Shown one piece after another: positions 13,046 through 14,584 of a stretch of 14,584 nucleotides of DNA (the first letter of the stretch is position 1; every line of letters begins with the position of its first letter). The notes beneath the pieces are model-generated. The model searched no databases. It worked only from the letters and a program-made list of their open reading frames with translations, and was not told where the DNA came from. The position numbers and the translations under genes are program-made. The DNA is from Blastocatellia bacterium (lineage in GTDB: Bacteria; Acidobacteriota; Blastocatellia; Pyrinomonadales; Pyrinomonadaceae), in the NCBI GenBank assembly GCA_003175865.1, contig PSRF01000157.1, forward strand, positions 1 to 14,584, read 5' to 3'.

Positions 13046-14584
13046 CTAGTTCTTTATCCAGCGTCCACGCAACGGGGAACATGCGATTGATTGCATCATT
13101 CCCAACCGAATAACATCCGAATTCTTCATCGACAATATCGGGATTAAACCCACGTCAATAATTGCGTTTGCGGCCTTTACTGTTAAGAGTACTTCTCCAC
13201 ATGGTTTGATCTCTGATTCACCATCACGTTCGTAGACATGTAACGGAAGATCACCGATCTCCAAATACTCAGACGGCCTAAAGCTCCAACTATCTTCACT
13301 GAAGCCTTTAGCGAGAAGGTAGGCAACGACAAACGAAGCGTTGGCCCATAGGTAGTCTTCATGTGCAAAGGAATGTGGTTCACCGATTTCTTCGAAATCA
13401 AACTGTTCCGTTGGGTCGGTGTCCTTGCCATACGGGAGCCGCAACAAGAATCGTGGCAAGACAAGACCCACGTATCCGGCGGCATGACGCGTCGTAACTT
13501 CGTCCCACCACGATCGTGTTCCGCTCGCGACACTATCATTCCAATCATCTGGGTCTGGAGTCGCAACAAGCGATGCACAGCCGAGTAAGTGAGGTGTTAC
13601 GCCCGCAATAAAAGGTGCGCCACATTCGTGGGCGATCTTCGACACCGGCTCAATTAACGACTGATCATCGGTACTAAAATCGAAAGTGTAATTTGCGGCG
13701 ACTACTCCCCACGGAGGTCCTCCGGGCGTTCCGACAGTGTCTTCTACAAGAACCTTGTACAAAGCAGTCGCACGATAATCAGTCTGGGATAGTAAGTCGG
13801 ACCGAAACTCATCGAACGACATATCAAATAGGTACAGTTTCAGATCGCTTCCGGTCTCCAATCGTCGGACTACGAAGTCGAGTGCACGCCACGCTGATTC
13901 AAGTGACTGAAACGCGGGATTGTGCAGTATCGTCTTGAGAATACCTCCCATTCGATCATCGACTAAGGCGAGGAACTGATCTTGATTTTCAATGTCCGGA
14001 ACAATATGTGGCGTCACAACGGCTTTGGCTAACCTGGTGATCTCTTCTGAAACCTCCGCGGCTGGCTGGCTTAGCTGCGTCGGAGAAGTCGACTGATTAC
14101 TGGCGCTGAGGATCTGATCAAGTAGGTTATCTGCTGCAGCCTGGTTTCTGCTCAGGTCTTTTTCGACAGAACCAGACTCGTTCTTGGCTTTGTCCGAGGT
14201 CGCTTCCGAAGCACGGATCTCTCGCACTGCATCCGCGAAAGTTTTTGAATTCTTTAAGCGGTTCCGCAAACGAAGGAGTGAGTCGAAGATGTCAAGGCGC
14301 TGGACCAGGCTATCGGGGTGAAAGTCATCCAGTTGCTCGAATCTAAGTTCGATTGACTGATCCTCACGACCCGTTAGCGGGAGGTTCAGACGAACACCGA
14401 GCTGAGCAATCAAATCATCGAGATTGTCGGAATCGACGAACCGCGGAAGGTAGGTCTTCAATTCCTCTGTCGCCGCCGAACTCTTACCACTCGAGCGACC
14501 GCTCCAGTCACCAATAAACAGAACGTGAAAGGGTAAGTCACTGGATGGACGAGCCTCGACCGCAGTCGTTTCGACGTTAGCGAC
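13046..14584 (-). CDS. Fused TssB-TssC contractile sheath protein (N-terminus outside window)
   Basis: The reading frame is open to the window edge, giving at least 512 residues. The TTG at 14461 is internal, because the codons before it encode the TssB hallmark LPFHVLFIGDWSGR. The N-terminal part is TssB-like: FVDSDNLDDLIAQLGVRL, then IELRFEQLDDFHPDSLVQRL. A polar linker of about 55 residues follows, containing LLDQIL (14125-14108). The C-terminal part is TssC-like: LKTILHNPAFQSLESAWRAL, a TPGGPPWGVVAANYTFDFS segment, and GAPFIAGVTPHLLG. It ends CGEVLLTVKAANAIIDVG...MMQSIA plus 11 residues. The canonical TssC of this window has about 128 residues after the equivalent GAQS, so the fusion lacks that region. 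By family knowledge these are sheath subunits. It heads a minus-strand pair with the double tube gene. Its exact role is unknown. Confidence 0.88.
   Translation of the reverse strand, partial: VANVETTAVEARPSSDLPFHVLFIGDWSGRSSGKSSAATEELKTYLPRFVDSDNLDDLIAQLGVRLNLPLTGREDQSIELRFEQLDDFHPDSLVQRLDIFDSLLRLRNRLKNSKTFADAVREIRASEATSDKAKNESGSVEKDLSRNQAAADNLLDQILSASNQSTSPTQLSQPAAEVSEEITRLAKAVVTPHIVPDIENQDQFLALVDDRMGGILKTILHNPAFQSLESAWRALDFVVRRLETGSDLKLYLFDMSFDEFRSDLLSQTDYRATALYKVLVEDTVGTPGGPPWGVVAANYTFDFSTDDQSLIEPVSKIAHECGAPFIAGVTPHLLGCASLVATPDPDDWNDSVASGTRSWWDEVTTRHAAGYVGLVLPRFLLRLPYGKDTDPTEQFDFEEIGEPHSFAHEDYLWANASFVVAYLLAKGFSEDSWSFRPSEYLEIGDLPLHVYERDGESEIKPCGEVLLTVKAANAIIDVGLIPILSMKNSDVIRLGMMQSIACSPLRGRWIKN

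Noticed and set aside
13183..13578. 131-codon minus-strand open frame inside the fused sheath gene
   Set aside because: The sheath frame through the same bases carries clear TssC motifs. The other frame is a by-product of codon composition.
14459..14461. TTG at 14461 as the start of the minus-strand sheath gene
   Set aside because: The 41 codons upstream to the window edge are open and encode the TssB hallmark segment FHVLFIGDWSGR, so the start must lie outside the window.
1..14584. CRISPR arrays, tRNA or rRNA genes, insertion sequences, integrase or attachment sites
   Set aside because: No spaced direct repeats, clover-leaf segments, transposase-like proteins or flanking terminal repeats were seen.

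Overview
The window is most of a type VI secretion system (T6SS) locus from a Gram-negative-type bacterium. Base composition is balanced by eye. The Hcp, PAAR, DUF6931-like and FHA/DUF4123 proteins resemble those of soil Acidobacteriota or Myxococcota-type clusters. That taxonomic guess is inference and weak; no rRNA, tRNA or other phylogenetic marker is present.

Plus strand, 1-12097: the C-terminal half of the sheath protein TssC, then Hcp (tube), TssE, TssF and TssG (baseplate), TssH/ClpV (sheath-recycling AAA+ ATPase), VgrG (spike), PAAR (spike tip), a DUF6931-like alanine-rich protein, and an FHA-DUF4123 fusion that looks like an effector-loading adaptor. Gaps are short and tssF/tssG overlap, so this reads as one operon. 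It has an attenuator-like double hairpin after hcp and a 115-nt gap before the FHA gene. No effector or immunity gene and none of the membrane-complex genes (tssJ, tssK, tssL, tssM) are visible.

Minus strand, 14584-12103: a second sheath-and-tube pair faces the first, and the two transcription units converge with only 5 nt between stop codons. The first gene, cut by the window edge, joins a TssB domain and a TssC domain in one polypeptide and ends about 115 residues before the point where the canonical TssC in this window ends. The second gene encodes a 293-residue protein made of two tandem, diverged gp19-like tail-tube folds. The fused, truncated sheath protein and the double tube protein, next to a complete canonical set, are the most unusual content here. 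They may be specialised parts of the same machine (initiator, adaptor or terminator) or the start of a second, related contractile apparatus.

Working model: Hcp hexamers stack inside the TssB/TssC sheath on a TssEFG-VgrG-PAAR baseplate and spike, and ClpV disassembles the contracted sheath. The FHA-DUF4123 protein would load cargo on VgrG/PAAR. There are no gene-free stretches longer than about 150 bases.
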